A program made the position numbers and the translations under genes. Source: Cryobacterium sp. Y11 (GTDB lineage Bacteria > Actinomycetota > Actinomycetes > Actinomycetales > Microbacteriaceae). From it: a stretch of DNA of 64,000 bases. Numbering within the stretch: position 1 is the stretch's first letter; every line of letters starts with the position of its first letter. Shown in pieces: positions 25,904 to 36,273 of this stretch. The stretch lies in the NCBI RefSeq assembly GCF_002929535.1, contig NZ_PJJO01000050.1, positions 308-64,307 of the forward strand. The letters run 5' to 3'. Below the pieces are notes generated by a model that saw nothing but the letters and a program-made list of their open reading frames with translations, ran no database searches and was not told the origin of the DNA.

Positions 25904-26580
25904 CCGTCTCAGTCGCGGTATGCGCAGAGAACCTGCTCTCGAACGGTCTGGTGTCCGCGCGGGCGGACTCGCAGGCCGGACCGCCGCATCGCTTCCTTTC
26001 CTCCGGGACGGGGGCAGTTGCGACACCGGGAGAACGTGACCATATATGCACCATAAACTCCAGAATCTGACCAGATTCAGTCCGTATTCCACTGCGCAGT
26101 GCGTAAACGAAATCTCATGAAACCTGCGGAATTCTGCGGCATTCTGCCCGTGTTACATGTTGGCGACAAGGCCAAGACGCCTATCATTTGAAGGTTTTTG
26201 CCTTCATTATCTCGTTGCCGACTGTCTCCGAAAACCCGCGGATTCCCCTGTGTTTACAGGGAACCGGGCGGTTCGCTGCCTCCAATTGTCCGTCATCGTT
26301 TTGAGTCATTTAGTGATGAATGTGATGGGTAAATGATGACCTTGTGAACCGCTTTTGGCGGGCGCACAGTCGTGGAATGACCGCGGCCCTGACGCGGTCC
26401 ATGACGCTGACCGGCGCACCGCGCATCGCCTCGGCAGCCGAGTTGCAAACCCCGCCCACGCGCTCGTTGCCAGCCGAGCCGTTTCATGAAAGAAGCCCCG
26501 GTTCGCCGCCGCTGAGGAGAACCCCGAGCTCGGGCAACTCGCCATCTAAACTTGGCCTAGTACGAGCGAAAGGAACCACC
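25904..26580. other. 680-bp stretch without a supported gene
   Basis: No frame here shows a known domain. The last 240 bp are open in frame with the ABC exporter but lack family resemblance, so they are probably leader and promoter. Confidence 0.4.
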
Positions 26581-28494
26581 ATGAGCATGGAAGGCGCGGC
26601 CTGGAGCTCGCTGCACAAGATCTCGACCGCCAGGGACGCCAAGCACGGCTTCTCCCGTGAGTCCGTGCGGCGGATCATGACGTTCGCGGTGCCCTACCGG
26701 TCCAAGCTGCTGATCTTCATCACCCTCTCCACCGTGGGAGCTTTCCTCGCGGTCGCGACGCCGGTACTCGCCGGCCAGGTGGTCGACGTCATCGTCGCCC
26801 AGGGCGCGGTCACCACGATTGTGTGGCTCGCCGTCGTCATCGCGCTCGTGGCCGTGGCCGACGCCGCCGTGTCACTCGTGACGCGCTGGTACTCGGCGCG
26901 GATCGGTGAAGGCGTGATCCTCGACCTCCGCACCGCCGTCTTCAACCACGTGCAGAAGATGCCGATCGCGTTCTTCACCCGCACACGAACGGGCGCCCTC
27001 GTGAGCCGCCTCAACAACGATGTGATCGGCGCTCAGCAGGCCTTCAGCGGCACGCTGTCCGGCGTGGTCACGAACGTCGTGGCGCTGATCCTCACCCTGA
27101 TCGTCATGCTCAGCACGTCCTGGCTCGTGACGGTTCTCGCCGTGATCATGCTCCCCATCTTCCTGGTACCCGCCCGCCGCATGGGAAGCCGCCTCGCCGC
27201 GCTCCGCCGCGAGGCCGCCGACCACAATTCCGCCATGAGCACGCAGATGACCGAGCGCTTCTCAGCGCCCGGCGCCACCCTCGTCAAGCTGTTCGGCCGG
27301 CCCGACGAGGAAGCCGAGGAGTTCCGTGTCCGCGCCGCCCGTGTCCGCGACATCGGTGTGCGCGCCGCGATGCTGCAGTTCGTCTTCTACACCGCACTGA
27401 TGCTCGTCTCCGCTCTCGCCCTCGCGCTCGTGTACGGGCTCGGCGGCGCCCTCGCACTAGCCGACCAGCTGAACACCGGTGACGTGGTCACCCTGGCGCT
27501 CCTCCTCACCCGCCTCTACGCGCCGCTCACCGGCCTCGCAAACGCACGGGTGGAGATCATGAGCGCGGTGGTCAGCTTCGAGCGCGTCTTCGAGGTGCTC
27601 GACCTTGACCCGCTCATCAAGGAGAAGCCCGACGCCGTCGCCGTTCCCGAAGGCCCGGTGTCCGTCGAGTTCGACAACGTGCGCTTCGCTTACCCGTCCG
27701 CGGACAAGGTATCTCTTGCGTCTCTCGAGGAGGTTTCCACATTGGACACCCGCGGCGGTGAGGAGGTACTGCACGGCGTGTCCTTCAGGATCGAGCCGGG
27801 TCAGACCGTTGCCCTCGTTGGTTCGTCCGGTGCCGGCAAATCCACGATTGCGCAGCTCCTCTCGCGCCTGTACGACGTCGACAGCGGCGCCGTGCGCCTC
27901 GCGGGGACGGATGTCCGCGATGTCACGTTCGCCTCCATGCGGCACACCCTGGGCATGGTGACGCAAGACGGCCACCTGTTCCACGAGACCATCCTCTCCA
28001 ATCTGCGCCTCGCGAGGCCGGAAGCGTCCGACGATGAGGTGTGGGACGCCGTCCGCCGTGCGCGGCTCGAGCCGCTCATCCGGTCCCTGCCCGACCAGCT
28101 GAACACCATGGTGGGCGAGCGTGGCTACCGATTGTCCGGGGGTGAGCGCCAGCGGATGACCATCGCGAGGCTCCTGCTCGCCCAGCCGCGCGTCGTCATC
28201 CTCGACGAGGCGACGGCGGCGCTGGACTCGACATCTGAGGCCGCCGTGCAGGCGGCGCTCAGCGAGGCGCTCAAGGGACGGACAGCGATGGTGATCGCAC
28301 ACCGCCTCTCCACCATCCGCAGCGCGGACCTGATCCTCGTGGTTGAGGACGGCTCGATCGTGGAGCGCGGTACGCACGAGGAACTACTGGCTGTGCGTGG
28401 GCGGTACGAGGAATTGCACCGGACCCAGTTCGCCGTGCAGAAGAATGTTGCGGCGGATACGGATACGGATACGGAAGCGCTACGCGGGATCTAG
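26581..28494 (+). CDS. ABC exporter with fused membrane and ATPase domains
   Basis: The 637-residue half-transporter has six membrane helices (about residues 40-330) and an ATPase domain. Walker A is GSSGAGKST near 414, the signature LSGGERQ near 517, and Walker B VVILDEAT near 537; the switch His is in VIAHRLST. It should work as a homodimer exporting lipids, drugs or peptides. ATG 26581 follows GAAAGGA. A TACGGA-type hexamer repeated three times near the 3' end encodes a TDTDTD tail. No regulator is adjacent. Confidence 0.9.
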   Translation: MSMEGAAWSSLHKISTARDAKHGFSRESVRRIMTFAVPYRSKLLIFITLSTVGAFLAVATPVLAGQVVDVIVAQGAVTTIVWLAVVIALVAVADAAVSLVTRWYSARIGEGVILDLRTAVFNHVQKMPIAFFTRTRTGALVSRLNNDVIGAQQAFSGTLSGVVTNVVALILTLIVMLSTSWLVTVLAVIMLPIFLVPARRMGSRLAALRREAADHNSAMSTQMTERFSAPGATLVKLFGRPDEEAEEFRVRAARVRDIGVRAAMLQFVFYTALMLVSALALALVYGLGGALALADQLNTGDVVTLALLLTRLYAPLTGLANARVEIMSAVVSFERVFEVLDLDPLIKEKPDAVAVPEGPVSVEFDNVRFAYPSADKVSLASLEEVSTLDTRGGEEVLHGVSFRIEPGQTVALVGSSGAGKSTIAQLLSRLYDVDSGAVRLAGTDVRDVTFASMRHTLGMVTQDGHLFHETILSNLRLARPEASDDEVWDAVRRARLEPLIRSLPDQLNTMVGERGYRLSGGERQRMTIARLLLAQPRVVILDEATAALDSTSEAAVQAALSEALKGRTAMVIAHRLSTIRSADLILVVEDGSIVERGTHEELLAVRGRYEELHRTQFAVQKNVAADTDTDTEALRGI

Positions 28495-28604
28495 TCACTG
28501 AGCACTTCGCCACCATGCGGTCCGGCGCCTGAGCCAGACGACCGACGAGTCGGTGGCGCTGGTAATCACGGCCGCGTAATCGACTCCGGCCCGGTGGCCT
28601 CACG

Positions 28605-29072
28605 TCAAGCGCGGGCGGAGCGCGACCTGAGTTGGCGAAGGGTGGCTTCGATGCCGGCGGCGTTCTGCCGAGGAAAGCCGAGCAGCTCGTAGACCTTTCC
28701 CTGAACGGCTGGGACGGTGCTGTAGTCAAACGTCTCAGTAACGCGCGTAGACGTGGGCGTGAGCGGCGTGAGTTCCCAACGCCACCGGTGTCCCGCGGGG
28801 TGACGCCACTCTACAAGCCGACCGTCTTCGATGCGCGTCACCGTGCTGGTGATGCGATACGGGACGCCGAACTGCTTCATCGCTACCGAGAATTTTGCGC
28901 CCTGGGTGAGCCGCCGCGGCCCCGACACCGTACCGCCGACGGTGCCCGAGCCGTCCAGCTCACCGTGACGGTGCGGATCAGCCACCAACGCGAAGACGTC
29001 TTCGGCCGAAGCCGACACCTCAACAGTGCGCGCGACTTGGCGAGGCCCTTGCTCAACCTGTTCGACCGTCAT
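28605..29072 (-). CDS. SRPBCC-fold protein (polyketide cyclase/dehydrase-like)
   Basis: A 155-residue single-domain protein with the START/SRPBCC pattern: VEVSASAEDVFALVADP at the first strand and helix, then alternating strands, and a long C-terminal helix. Such proteins bind hydrophobic ligands in a cavity. ATG 29072 has a weak ribosome site; a longer start at 29132 exists. It converges on the exporter gene. Confidence 0.75.
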   Translation of the reverse strand: MTVEQVEQGPRQVARTVEVSASAEDVFALVADPHRHGELDGSGTVGGTVSGPRRLTQGAKFSVAMKQFGVPYRITSTVTRIEDGRLVEWRHPAGHRWRWELTPLTPTSTRVTETFDYSTVPAVQGKVYELLGFPRQNAAGIEATLRQLRSRSARA

Positions 29073-29172
29073 ACTGCTCAGCCTAGGTGGGGGCTGTCTC
29101 TTAGACAATGTTTCCGGCCCGACGCGCTGCACGTGGGCCTTTCAGGAGCGGCATCGATGCAACGAATTGCCG

Positions 29173-29697
29173 CTACGCGGGGTCGACACGGGCGCCGTCA
29201 TCCTCGTCGCCCCAAGACTCAACAAGCGTGATTCGCCCGCGCGAATCCCGAATCGAAAGCACGAGCGCAATGATCGCGGTCGCGATTCCGATAACGCCCA
29301 GGGGGTTCGCGATACCAATAGCGATATCCAACGCAGGCTGTGTGGGTCCGCTGATGATTGTCTGCAAACCGCGAGGTGTTGAATCTGGAAGCGTGAGTCC
29401 CAACAAGAGTCCGATAACGCCTGATGCAAGGAAAAACACGTATGTTATCGCGCGAGTTTCGAACCCTCGACGTGCCGTGCGTCGTACCGCGAGCCCCGTG
29501 AACACCAGCAAGGCGGCAAAAATCACACCCAGCGTCGCCGCGTAGATGATGGTGAGGTCGCCACCGATCCCGAAGAGGTGGCGGCCGAAAGAGATCCACG
29601 CGGCCACCGCGATACCAGCAACCACGACCACGCCACCCATGTGCCCTGAGCGCGAGGCACCAGGCGTCGCGCGAACTCGAATTACGCTGTACGTCAT
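29173..29697 (-). CDS. Hypothetical four-helix membrane protein
   Basis: The 174-residue protein has four hydrophobic helices (near residues 22-40, 52-70, 85-105 and 128-145) and an acidic C-terminal tail (WGDEDDGARVD). I do not recognise a family. GTG 29700 would add one residue. It lies 100 bp upstream of the SRPBCC gene on the same strand. Confidence 0.6.
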   Translation of the reverse strand: MTYSVIRVRATPGASRSGHMGGVVVVAGIAVAAWISFGRHLFGIGGDLTIIYAATLGVIFAALLVFTGLAVRRTARRGFETRAITYVFFLASGVIGLLLGLTLPDSTPRGLQTIISGPTQPALDIAIGIANPLGVIGIATAIIALVLSIRDSRGRITLVESWGDEDDGARVDPA

Positions 29698-29849
29698 CAC
29701 GCGCTCTCAATCACTGTGCTCGTTACAACCGTAGCCATGGAAGTGCTTGCGCGTGCGCACCTCCACAGATGGACAAGCCCGCGAACCGCGAAATAAATGC
29801 GACGCTATCCGACAACACACCCCTACGCCACTTGGGACTGCGGCCGGTT

Positions 29850-30055
29850 CGATCGACTCATCTAGCCATATTGTTCGCCGGATGATGGCTCCCGCGACGG
29901 GGAATGCGGTCAGCAGCAAGCTGGCCATGTGGCCGCCGACGACACGGATATCCTCGAGGTGCATCGGCGATGCGGACCACGTCTTCCAACGCCCGGTAGG
30001 CGGCGTCATCGGCATTGGAGGTCGCGACCGTCTCCACCGAGCGTCGGATTATCAA
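29850..30055 (-). pseudogene. Fragment of nucleotidyltransferase-like protein
   Basis: The minus strand reads NADDAAYRALEDVVRIAD in one frame and IRVVGGHMASLLLTAFPVAGAIIRRT in the next. Together they match the beginning of actinobacterial nucleotidyltransferase (AbiEii-like) proteins. One frameshift separates them, and everything after the RRT is lost. The family name is tentative. Confidence 0.4.
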
Positions 30056-30436
30056 GATCCTCCTCGTGCAAGCACCAAATCGCGGATCCGTTGAACAGCC
30101 TCATCCGCGTCCGTGCCACCCGTCCGACTGACATCCCACGCCGCGATGACCGGATCGACGGTCGGCGTGGTGGTTCTTCGCGAACACGAGGCTGCGATTG
30201 CCCAAATCGTTTGGTCGGCCGGAACGGTAAACGTGAGCGTGGCACGCGCAGCAGTGGTCTGCGCGAAGCCAAGCTTGCTCAGGGCGATCCCCGACGTGGC
30301 GTAGATGACCGAACGCGCAGGCACCCGCCACGGCGCCAATTGGTCAGCTGCGGAATCTCCAGAAACTAGAACGTGGACTCCAGCGGATGCGCCGGCGGCC
30401 ACAACCGCAGTCGACTGGTCAGTGACAGGGCGCCCA
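30052..30436 (-). pseudogene. 5'-truncated gene upstream of the nucleotidyltransferase remnant
   Basis: An open frame with a coherent protein character (APWRVPARSVIYA, TLTFTVPADQTIWA, DPVIAAWDVSRTGGTDADEAVQ) ends 4 bp before the remnant's start. Such a gene commonly precedes AbiEii-like genes. Its 5' end is cut by the repeat fragment at 30431, so it lacks its beginning. I do not recognise the family. Confidence 0.4.
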
Positions 30437-30538
30437 TTTGTTGTCCAGCAGCCGTGTGTCCGAACGGACCAAGCCATTCAGAGCGAGGAGGACATTCGCA
30501 ACCGCCCGGCGTGATCCGCAGACCTGTCGGACGCACTC
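30431..30538 (-). pseudogene. Fragment duplicated from the gene at 37620-38276
   Basis: About 108 bp with few differences from 37702-37808, encoding ECVRQVCGSRRAVANVLLALN and the LDNKWAP segment. It is the C-terminal third of that protein, fused here to unrelated sequence on both sides. Confidence 0.8.
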
Positions 30539-30835
30539 TGGGTAAATGGTGGGCAACTGCGTGTGCTCGAAAGCGCAGCAGGAAGAGACCGAGAACTTGA
30601 AAATGCCATCATCCGCGCGAACTTTCGCAGCGGTCATCGCCGGGTGCGAGGCCGCGTGGACCTTCTTCAACGCGGTCTTCAAAGTCCTCATCCCCGACCG
30701 TCTGCCTGTCGCCTAGGACGGGCACAGGCACGTGCTCGTTACCTTGCGGTCCGTGGGCTCGAACGAGTGGGCTGCCCGTGGTCTCCTGCTGAGTTTCTCC
30801 CAAGTGTCACGGCGGGAACGTGCCATCAGCACCGC

Positions 30836-31837
30836 TCAGTTGTGAGCGGTTACGCGGCACTCTCGTGGAGAGACGCCGAACTCCTTGCGGAAGGCCCTCG
30901 CGAACGACGCCGCATCGTCGAATCCCCAGCTGGCGCCGATAGCAGCGATTGGCCGCTGTGCGAGGCTCGGGTTCAGGAGATCACGCCTGGCTTCCTCGAG
31001 TCGGCGGTGCCTGATGCGGCCTCGAACGGTTTCTTCCTGTTCCTCAAACAGCTTCTGCAGGTAGCGCACAGAAATGTGGTGCGCGGCAGCAATGCCTGTT
31101 ACTGACAGCCTGGAGTCGCCGAGGTGAGAGACGATGTGTTGGTCGATTCGTGCCAACAATAGTCGGCGTTGAGCATTTTCATCGCCCGAAGTGGCTTCGT
31201 CGAGACGTTCGCCGAGGGTTGCGGCTACGAGTTCGAAGATTGCATCCGACACCTGAAATCCGCGCCCCAGTGAGTCGCTGTCGAGCTGTCGACTCATCTC
31301 TCCAAGAAAGCTCGACGTGATCGCCCCGAGTCCGCGCCGGCCGGAGAACCGCGATGCCGTGAGTGACGACAACTGCCTGTGGTTCAGGCTGAGGGATTTC
31401 AGAGGAAACATAACAACGAACATACGGAAGGAGTCATCGAAATCGAGTTGGTAGGGCCGGCGCGTATCGTAGATGGCGAAATCTCCTGGAGCGAGAGCCG
31501 CATCGCGGCCGTCCTGGGTGATTACGCTGTAGCCGCGTAGCTGTAATCCAAGCTTGATGAAACCGGGGTCGGCGCGCGCAATCTGCCGCTGCGTGCGTCG
31601 TACCGACACTGCGGAACCGGTGACCGTGCTAATTTCTGCCGATCCGAGCTGCTGGGAGACCAGTGCGCCGTCGAAGCCAGCTGGAGTGAAGCCGTCGGGC
31701 AAGTCAGCGGTGAGCGGAACGAAACTGCGACTGACGGCGTCGGTCCAGGCGTCGAACCTTTCGACCGTGTCGAGTTCGGAGCAGTCAAGCATTTCACGCC
31801 CCGAACCGGACACCGACGGAACAAGTGCCAAGGTCAT
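30836..31837 (-). CDS. AraC-family regulator (FeaR/NphR type)
   Basis: The 333-residue activator has an N-terminal AraC-binding-2 domain (VERFDAWTDAVSRSFVP to YDTRRPYQLDF) and a C-terminal double helix-turn-helix (SVTGIAAAHHISVRYLQKLF and IAAIGASWGFDDAASFARAFRKEFG in parts). Members activate catabolic genes for amines, alcohols or aldehydes. ATG 31837 follows GGAGG. The GMC/ALDH operon 1.1 kb away on the other strand is its most likely target. Confidence 0.85.
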   Translation of the reverse strand: MTLALVPSVSGSGREMLDCSELDTVERFDAWTDAVSRSFVPLTADLPDGFTPAGFDGALVSQQLGSAEISTVTGSAVSVRRTQRQIARADPGFIKLGLQLRGYSVITQDGRDAALAPGDFAIYDTRRPYQLDFDDSFRMFVVMFPLKSLSLNHRQLSSLTASRFSGRRGLGAITSSFLGEMSRQLDSDSLGRGFQVSDAIFELVAATLGERLDEATSGDENAQRRLLLARIDQHIVSHLGDSRLSVTGIAAAHHISVRYLQKLFEEQEETVRGRIRHRRLEEARRDLLNPSLAQRPIAAIGASWGFDDAASFARAFRKEFGVSPRECRVTAHN

Positions 31838-31984
31838 TGCAGCCTCCACGTCGTCGTGTGTGCCGCCCGCTCGTTGATAGGAGGGCGCTTGCGAAAGCAT
31901 AACCCGGCCGGACGTGCATGGTATCGGAGTATCCGTACCTGCAGCATCTGGCCGGGCGCCGTCATTTGGGTTGTACGTGGGCGC

Positions 31985-32519
31985 TCAGGCCAGCACTGGT
32001 ATCTGGTTCAGGAATTCCAGGACGAGTTGAGTGAATTCATCTGTGCGTTCGAACAGGGTAGCCTGACTGCTAACCGGACCCGTGAAAACATGCCACTGCG
32101 CTCCGGGGATCGCATTCGCCGCAAGCAGCCCAACTACGATTGGCGTCAGCAGATCTTGCTCACCGCCGATGGCCACGGTCGGCGCGGAGATCGAGGTCAG
32201 CTGGTGCAACGTGTCGTGGGCGAGGTCGGCATCCCACTGTTCAGCCACCGTGGCCATGCCTTCTGGCGTGCTCGGGAACAACGGGTCGACCTGCTGCGTG
32301 TGGGTGCGAAATTCGGGCGTCGACAGAAATTCGGGCAAATAGGCGATAGCGAGGGCGCCGAGGACTACTCCGCGATCACCGGTGCGCCACGGGTGGGCGA
32401 GTGCGGACAGCATGGCAGTCTGGAAAGCGCTGGCGCGCCCCCAAGCCGAAGCAAGTACCAGTTCGAAGGAGAATTCGTCAGTTCGAAGTTCAGGAACTCT
32501 GAGCATGAACATAGAGTGA
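31985..32519 (-). pseudogene. Alpha/beta hydrolase missing its N-terminal half
   Basis: The frame matches the cap and C-terminal part of hydrolases (SAWGRASAFQTAML, LAHDTLHQLTSISAPTVAIGGEQDLLTP). The nucleophile region is absent, and the position of the catalytic His reads GPVSSQATLF without His. It is therefore inactive. Before 32519 nothing resembles the missing part. Confidence 0.55.
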
Positions 32520-32857
32520 CGGACGGCCACGATAGCGCTGCTGCGATGCCTCATGAGCTCGGCTACGTCAGCTAGCGGCCGCGGCCTTACGCGGTCATGA
32601 ACCGCTCCAACATGGACTGGTGCAGACAAAACCACGGCTGTTCTCACCTTGTGCCTCCACTACCTTGTGGCCATTACCCAGCGGCTACCTCAGAAGAGCG
32701 GGAAGAACTCGTTGCGTGTGATGCGCTGGATGAACACAAGCCCTGGAACGGGTAAAGCGATCTCGATGTAAGCGAATCACCTTGACGACGATCCTAGAGC
32801 GCTGGAGTAACAAGCCACCCACCGCGAATACGGGTGCGCGACCGAGGTGCGCGTCGG

Positions 32858-32871
32858 GCACAGTACTGTGC
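32858..32871. promoter_or_regulatory. Palindrome upstream of the GMC operon
   Basis: GCACAGTACTGTGC is a perfect 14-bp palindrome 100 bp before the GMC start, in a stretch with repeated GTGCGCG motifs. It could be a regulator site; the 320-bp region otherwise holds no gene. Confidence 0.45.
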
Positions 32872-32970
32872 GCGTTCGGCGCAGTGCGAACAGCGGTCGA
32901 TGGGGGAGGCTCGAAGTACCGACCTGATTCTGAATGAGCGGTCGGTCCATCACGTTCAAAGGAGAACACA

Positions 32971-34527
32971 ATGCGATCGGATTACATCGTCGTCGGAGCC
33001 GGTTCGGCTGGCAGCGTCATAGCGCGCCGCCTCATCGATCAGGGCCACACGGTTCACGTCATCGAGGCAGGGTCAGTCGACACTGACCCGAACATTCACA
33101 ACCCGCAGGGGTGGCCTGCTCTGCTGTTCTCCCCCAATGATTGGGCTGTCATGACTGCCCCGCAGATCCACGCAGCAGGCCGAAGCCTCTACTGGCCGCG
33201 CGGCAAGGTTCTCGGTGGAAGCAGCTCGCTGAATGGAATGATCTACGTTCGGGGACATCACAGTGACTACGACGGGTGGGCAGCGGAAGGTAACACCGGA
33301 TGGGCGTGGAAAGATGTCTTCCCGCTCTTCAAGCGCAGCGAGGACCACATCGGCGGGGCATCCGAGTACCACGGCGTCGGTGGCCCACTGAGCGTCGAGA
33401 AGATCATCGATGGTCGGGCACCCACTGCTCAGGCCTTCGTCGATGCTGCGGTATCGCTCGGCTATCCCGCGACAGACGACTTCAACGGAGCGGTGATGGA
33501 GGGCGTTGGTTTCAATGACACCACAACGCGAAAGGGTAAGCGGGCCAGCGCCTGGCAGAGTTTTATGGTGCCCGTGCTCGACAATCCGCGTCTCACGGTG
33601 ACGACCGGTGCCCTCGTGCATCGCATTCTGATCGAAGGTAATCGGGCTGTCGGTATCGAGTACGAAGCTGGCGGTGAGGTCGGCCGGGCTTTTGCCGACG
33701 CTGAGGTCATCATCAGTGCCGGCGCGATCGGTTCGCCCAAGATTCTGCTCCTGTCGGGAATTGGTGGCCGTGAGCAGCTCGACGAGCACGGTATCGGTGT
33801 TATCGCCGACCTGCCCGGTGTGGGTGAGAACCTGCACGACCACTTGTTGGTGAGCAACGTCTACGAGGCCAAAGAACCGTTGCCGGCGGGAGCGAATAAC
33901 CTGCTCGAGAGCCAGCTGTACACGCGCAGTACCGATTGGGATGGGCCCGGCCCCGATCTGCAGCCGCTCTTTCTACACCTGCCCTACCCGACCGACGGCG
34001 GTGCCGTGCCTGAGAACGGCTACACGATTGCACCGGGAATCGTGCGTCCGGCGTCGCGGGGAACCCTGCGGCTGGCGTCGGCAGACCCGAACGAGGCGCC
34101 GATTGCCGACCCTAACGTTTTTGCCGATGAGTACGATCTCGAAGCTATGGTCGACGCGATCATCCTGTGCCGGGAGATCGGTCAGCAGGATGCCTTCGCA
34201 CCGTTCCGCAAGCAGGAATTCGCCCCCGGCCCCGACGTCACTACCCGCGATCAGCTTCGCGAGTTCGCACGTCGCTCGGTGGGGACCTATCACCACCAGG
34301 TCGGCACCTGCCGTATGGGCTCCGACGACGCGTCCGTCGTCGATGCATCGCTTCGTGTGCACGGCATCGACGGTCTGCGCGTCGCGGACGCCTCGATCAT
34401 GCCGCGCATTTCCAGTGGCAACACGAACGCACCGTCGATCATGATCGGCGAGAAACTCGCCGAGCTGCTGTCGAATTCAGCGGATGGCGTGGCCCAGACC
34501 GCGCAGCTCAGCGGCGCCCACAACTGA
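32971..34527 (+). CDS. GMC-family FAD-dependent alcohol dehydrogenase (choline dehydrogenase-like)
   Basis: The 518-residue flavoenzyme shows the FAD motif GAGSAG (9-14), the GMC signatures (PRGKVLGGSSSLNGMIYVRG and SAGAIGSPKILLLSGIG) and the active site His in YHHQVGTCRMG with Asn in SGNTNAPSIMIGEK. It oxidises primary alcohols to aldehydes with FAD; choline is possible but not proven. ATG 32971 follows AAAGGAG. An aldehyde dehydrogenase gene follows after 34 bp, giving a two-step alcohol-to-acid path. Confidence 0.9.
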   Translation: MRSDYIVVGAGSAGSVIARRLIDQGHTVHVIEAGSVDTDPNIHNPQGWPALLFSPNDWAVMTAPQIHAAGRSLYWPRGKVLGGSSSLNGMIYVRGHHSDYDGWAAEGNTGWAWKDVFPLFKRSEDHIGGASEYHGVGGPLSVEKIIDGRAPTAQAFVDAAVSLGYPATDDFNGAVMEGVGFNDTTTRKGKRASAWQSFMVPVLDNPRLTVTTGALVHRILIEGNRAVGIEYEAGGEVGRAFADAEVIISAGAIGSPKILLLSGIGGREQLDEHGIGVIADLPGVGENLHDHLLVSNVYEAKEPLPAGANNLLESQLYTRSTDWDGPGPDLQPLFLHLPYPTDGGAVPENGYTIAPGIVRPASRGTLRLASADPNEAPIADPNVFADEYDLEAMVDAIILCREIGQQDAFAPFRKQEFAPGPDVTTRDQLREFARRSVGTYHHQVGTCRMGSDDASVVDASLRVHGIDGLRVADASIMPRISSGNTNAPSIMIGEKLAELLSNSADGVAQTAQLSGAHN

Positions 34528-34561
34528 ACTCGACCACACGACTAATAGAAAAGGACGATCT

Positions 34562-36058
34562 ATGACTATCGAAAGCAATACCAGCGCGGCCGTCGGTGAA
34601 CACGGAAGCGAAGATGAGCCCGTATTCACCACCGGAATGCTCATCAACGGAACGTGGCGGCAGGCCGACGAGACCTTCACCGATCTGAACCCCGCCAATG
34701 GCCGCCCCCTCGCCACGGTTTCCAGCGGATCGGCGAGCGACATCAATGAGGCCGTCGCCGCCGCGAGGGCCGCGCTCACGGGCGCCTGGAAGACCACGCC
34801 GGGTGCGGTCAGAGGTCAACTCCTCAACCGCATCGCCGATCTCATTGAGCGCGACGGAGAGTACCTCGCGCGACTGGAAGCCCTCGACATCGGCAAGCCC
34901 CTAGCCCAGCCGGGAATGCTTGATGTGCCCAACGCCGCAGCAACGTTCCGACACTTCGCTGGATGGGCGGACAAGATTCAAGGCACGACCATCCCGACAG
35001 CCGGTGCGATGGGGCGACCCACGCTGTCGTATACGGTGCGCGAGCCCGTCGGCGTTATCGGTGCGATCGTGCCATGGAACACTCCACTGATGATCGCAGC
35101 GTGGAAAATCGCGCCCGCTCTTGCAACGGGAAACACGCTTGTCGTGAAGCCCGCTGAAGATGCCCCGCTGTCGATTCTGCACCTCGCCACTCTGATCGTG
35201 GAAGCGGGGGTGCCGGTAGGCGTAGTCAATGTTGTTCCCGGAATGGGGAGCATTGCAGGGGCGGCGTTGGTCGAGCATCCGGATGTAGACAAGATCAGCT
35301 TCACCGGAAGCCCCGCGGTCGGCCGCCAGATCCAGATCGCTGCAGCCGCGACGTTCAAACGGGTGACGCTGGAACTCGGTGGCAAGACGCCGCAGATCAT
35401 CTTTGCCGACGCCAACGTCGAAGCGGCGGTCGGTGGTTCGGCAATGGGTCTGTTCTTCAATCAGGGCGAGGTGTGTGCTGCAGGAACGCGCATTCTGGCC
35501 CACCGTTCGATATACCAGCAGGTCGTCGACGGTCTGGCGGCGGCAGCGTCGGCACAGGTGCTTGGCGATCCTTTCGACAGCACGACCACGATCGGAGCGT
35601 TGGTCAACGAAAAGCAGCAGAAGAGCGTGCTCGCCTATATCGAGAAGGGAAAGGCCGAAGGAGCGCGCGTCGTCGCGGGCGGCGACACGGGAAAGTCCGA
35701 GGGCTTCTACGTACGACCGACCATCTTCGCCGACGTCGACAACAGCATGACGATTGCCCAGGAGGAGATTTTCGGACCGGTCGGCGTTGTGATTCCGTTC
35801 GACACTGAAGAAGAAGCGATTCAGATTGCAAACGGCACGCCGTACGGCCTCGCTGCCAGCGTCTGGACCTCCGACGTCTCCACCGCACACAGAGTGGCCG
35901 CGGAGATTCGCGCGGGCGCCGTGTGGATCAACGGCTGGGCCGCAATCGACCCCGCTCTGCCCTGGGGCGGCATGAAGACCTCGGGCATCGGCCGCGAACT
36001 CGGTTATGCCGGTATTCTCGCCAACACCGAAGAGAAGGTGGTCACGGTCGTTCTCTAG
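34562..36058 (+). CDS. Aldehyde dehydrogenase (betaine-aldehyde-dehydrogenase-like)
   Basis: The 498-residue enzyme has IVPWNTPL with the catalytic Asn, the NAD motif FTGSPAVGR, the general base Glu in LELGGKTPQ and the nucleophile Cys (about 305) in NQGEVCAAGT. It oxidises an aldehyde to the acid with NAD. AAAGGA precedes ATG 34562. It is the second gene of the GMC operon. The substrate is not determinable by eye. Confidence 0.9.
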   Translation: MTIESNTSAAVGEHGSEDEPVFTTGMLINGTWRQADETFTDLNPANGRPLATVSSGSASDINEAVAAARAALTGAWKTTPGAVRGQLLNRIADLIERDGEYLARLEALDIGKPLAQPGMLDVPNAAATFRHFAGWADKIQGTTIPTAGAMGRPTLSYTVREPVGVIGAIVPWNTPLMIAAWKIAPALATGNTLVVKPAEDAPLSILHLATLIVEAGVPVGVVNVVPGMGSIAGAALVEHPDVDKISFTGSPAVGRQIQIAAAATFKRVTLELGGKTPQIIFADANVEAAVGGSAMGLFFNQGEVCAAGTRILAHRSIYQQVVDGLAAAASAQVLGDPFDSTTTIGALVNEKQQKSVLAYIEKGKAEGARVVAGGDTGKSEGFYVRPTIFADVDNSMTIAQEEIFGPVGVVIPFDTEEEAIQIANGTPYGLAASVWTSDVSTAHRVAAEIRAGAVWINGWAAIDPALPWGGMKTSGIGRELGYAGILANTEEKVVTVVL

Positions 36059-36273
36059 ACGGGCATGCCGGGCTGCATCCTGAACTTTGCAGGCTGAGCG
36101 CACGCCAATGCGGCGGAGGGGTACAAGAGCTCCTCCGCCGCGTTCTCCTACCGCGGCATGATCAGCCCTGCGTGGAGCGCACCTGGATTCAGTCGAACCG
36201 GTTCGTAGCCAGGCGTCGCAGGGCGAGGGCTAGTGCCAGTCGCACGCGTCCGCGGGGAGGGCGCGAACTCAGC

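Noticed and set aside
28455-28480. Short tandem repeat near the end of the ABC exporter
   Set aside because: It is three copies of a hexamer coding TDTDTD in frame, too short to be a regulatory repeat or array.
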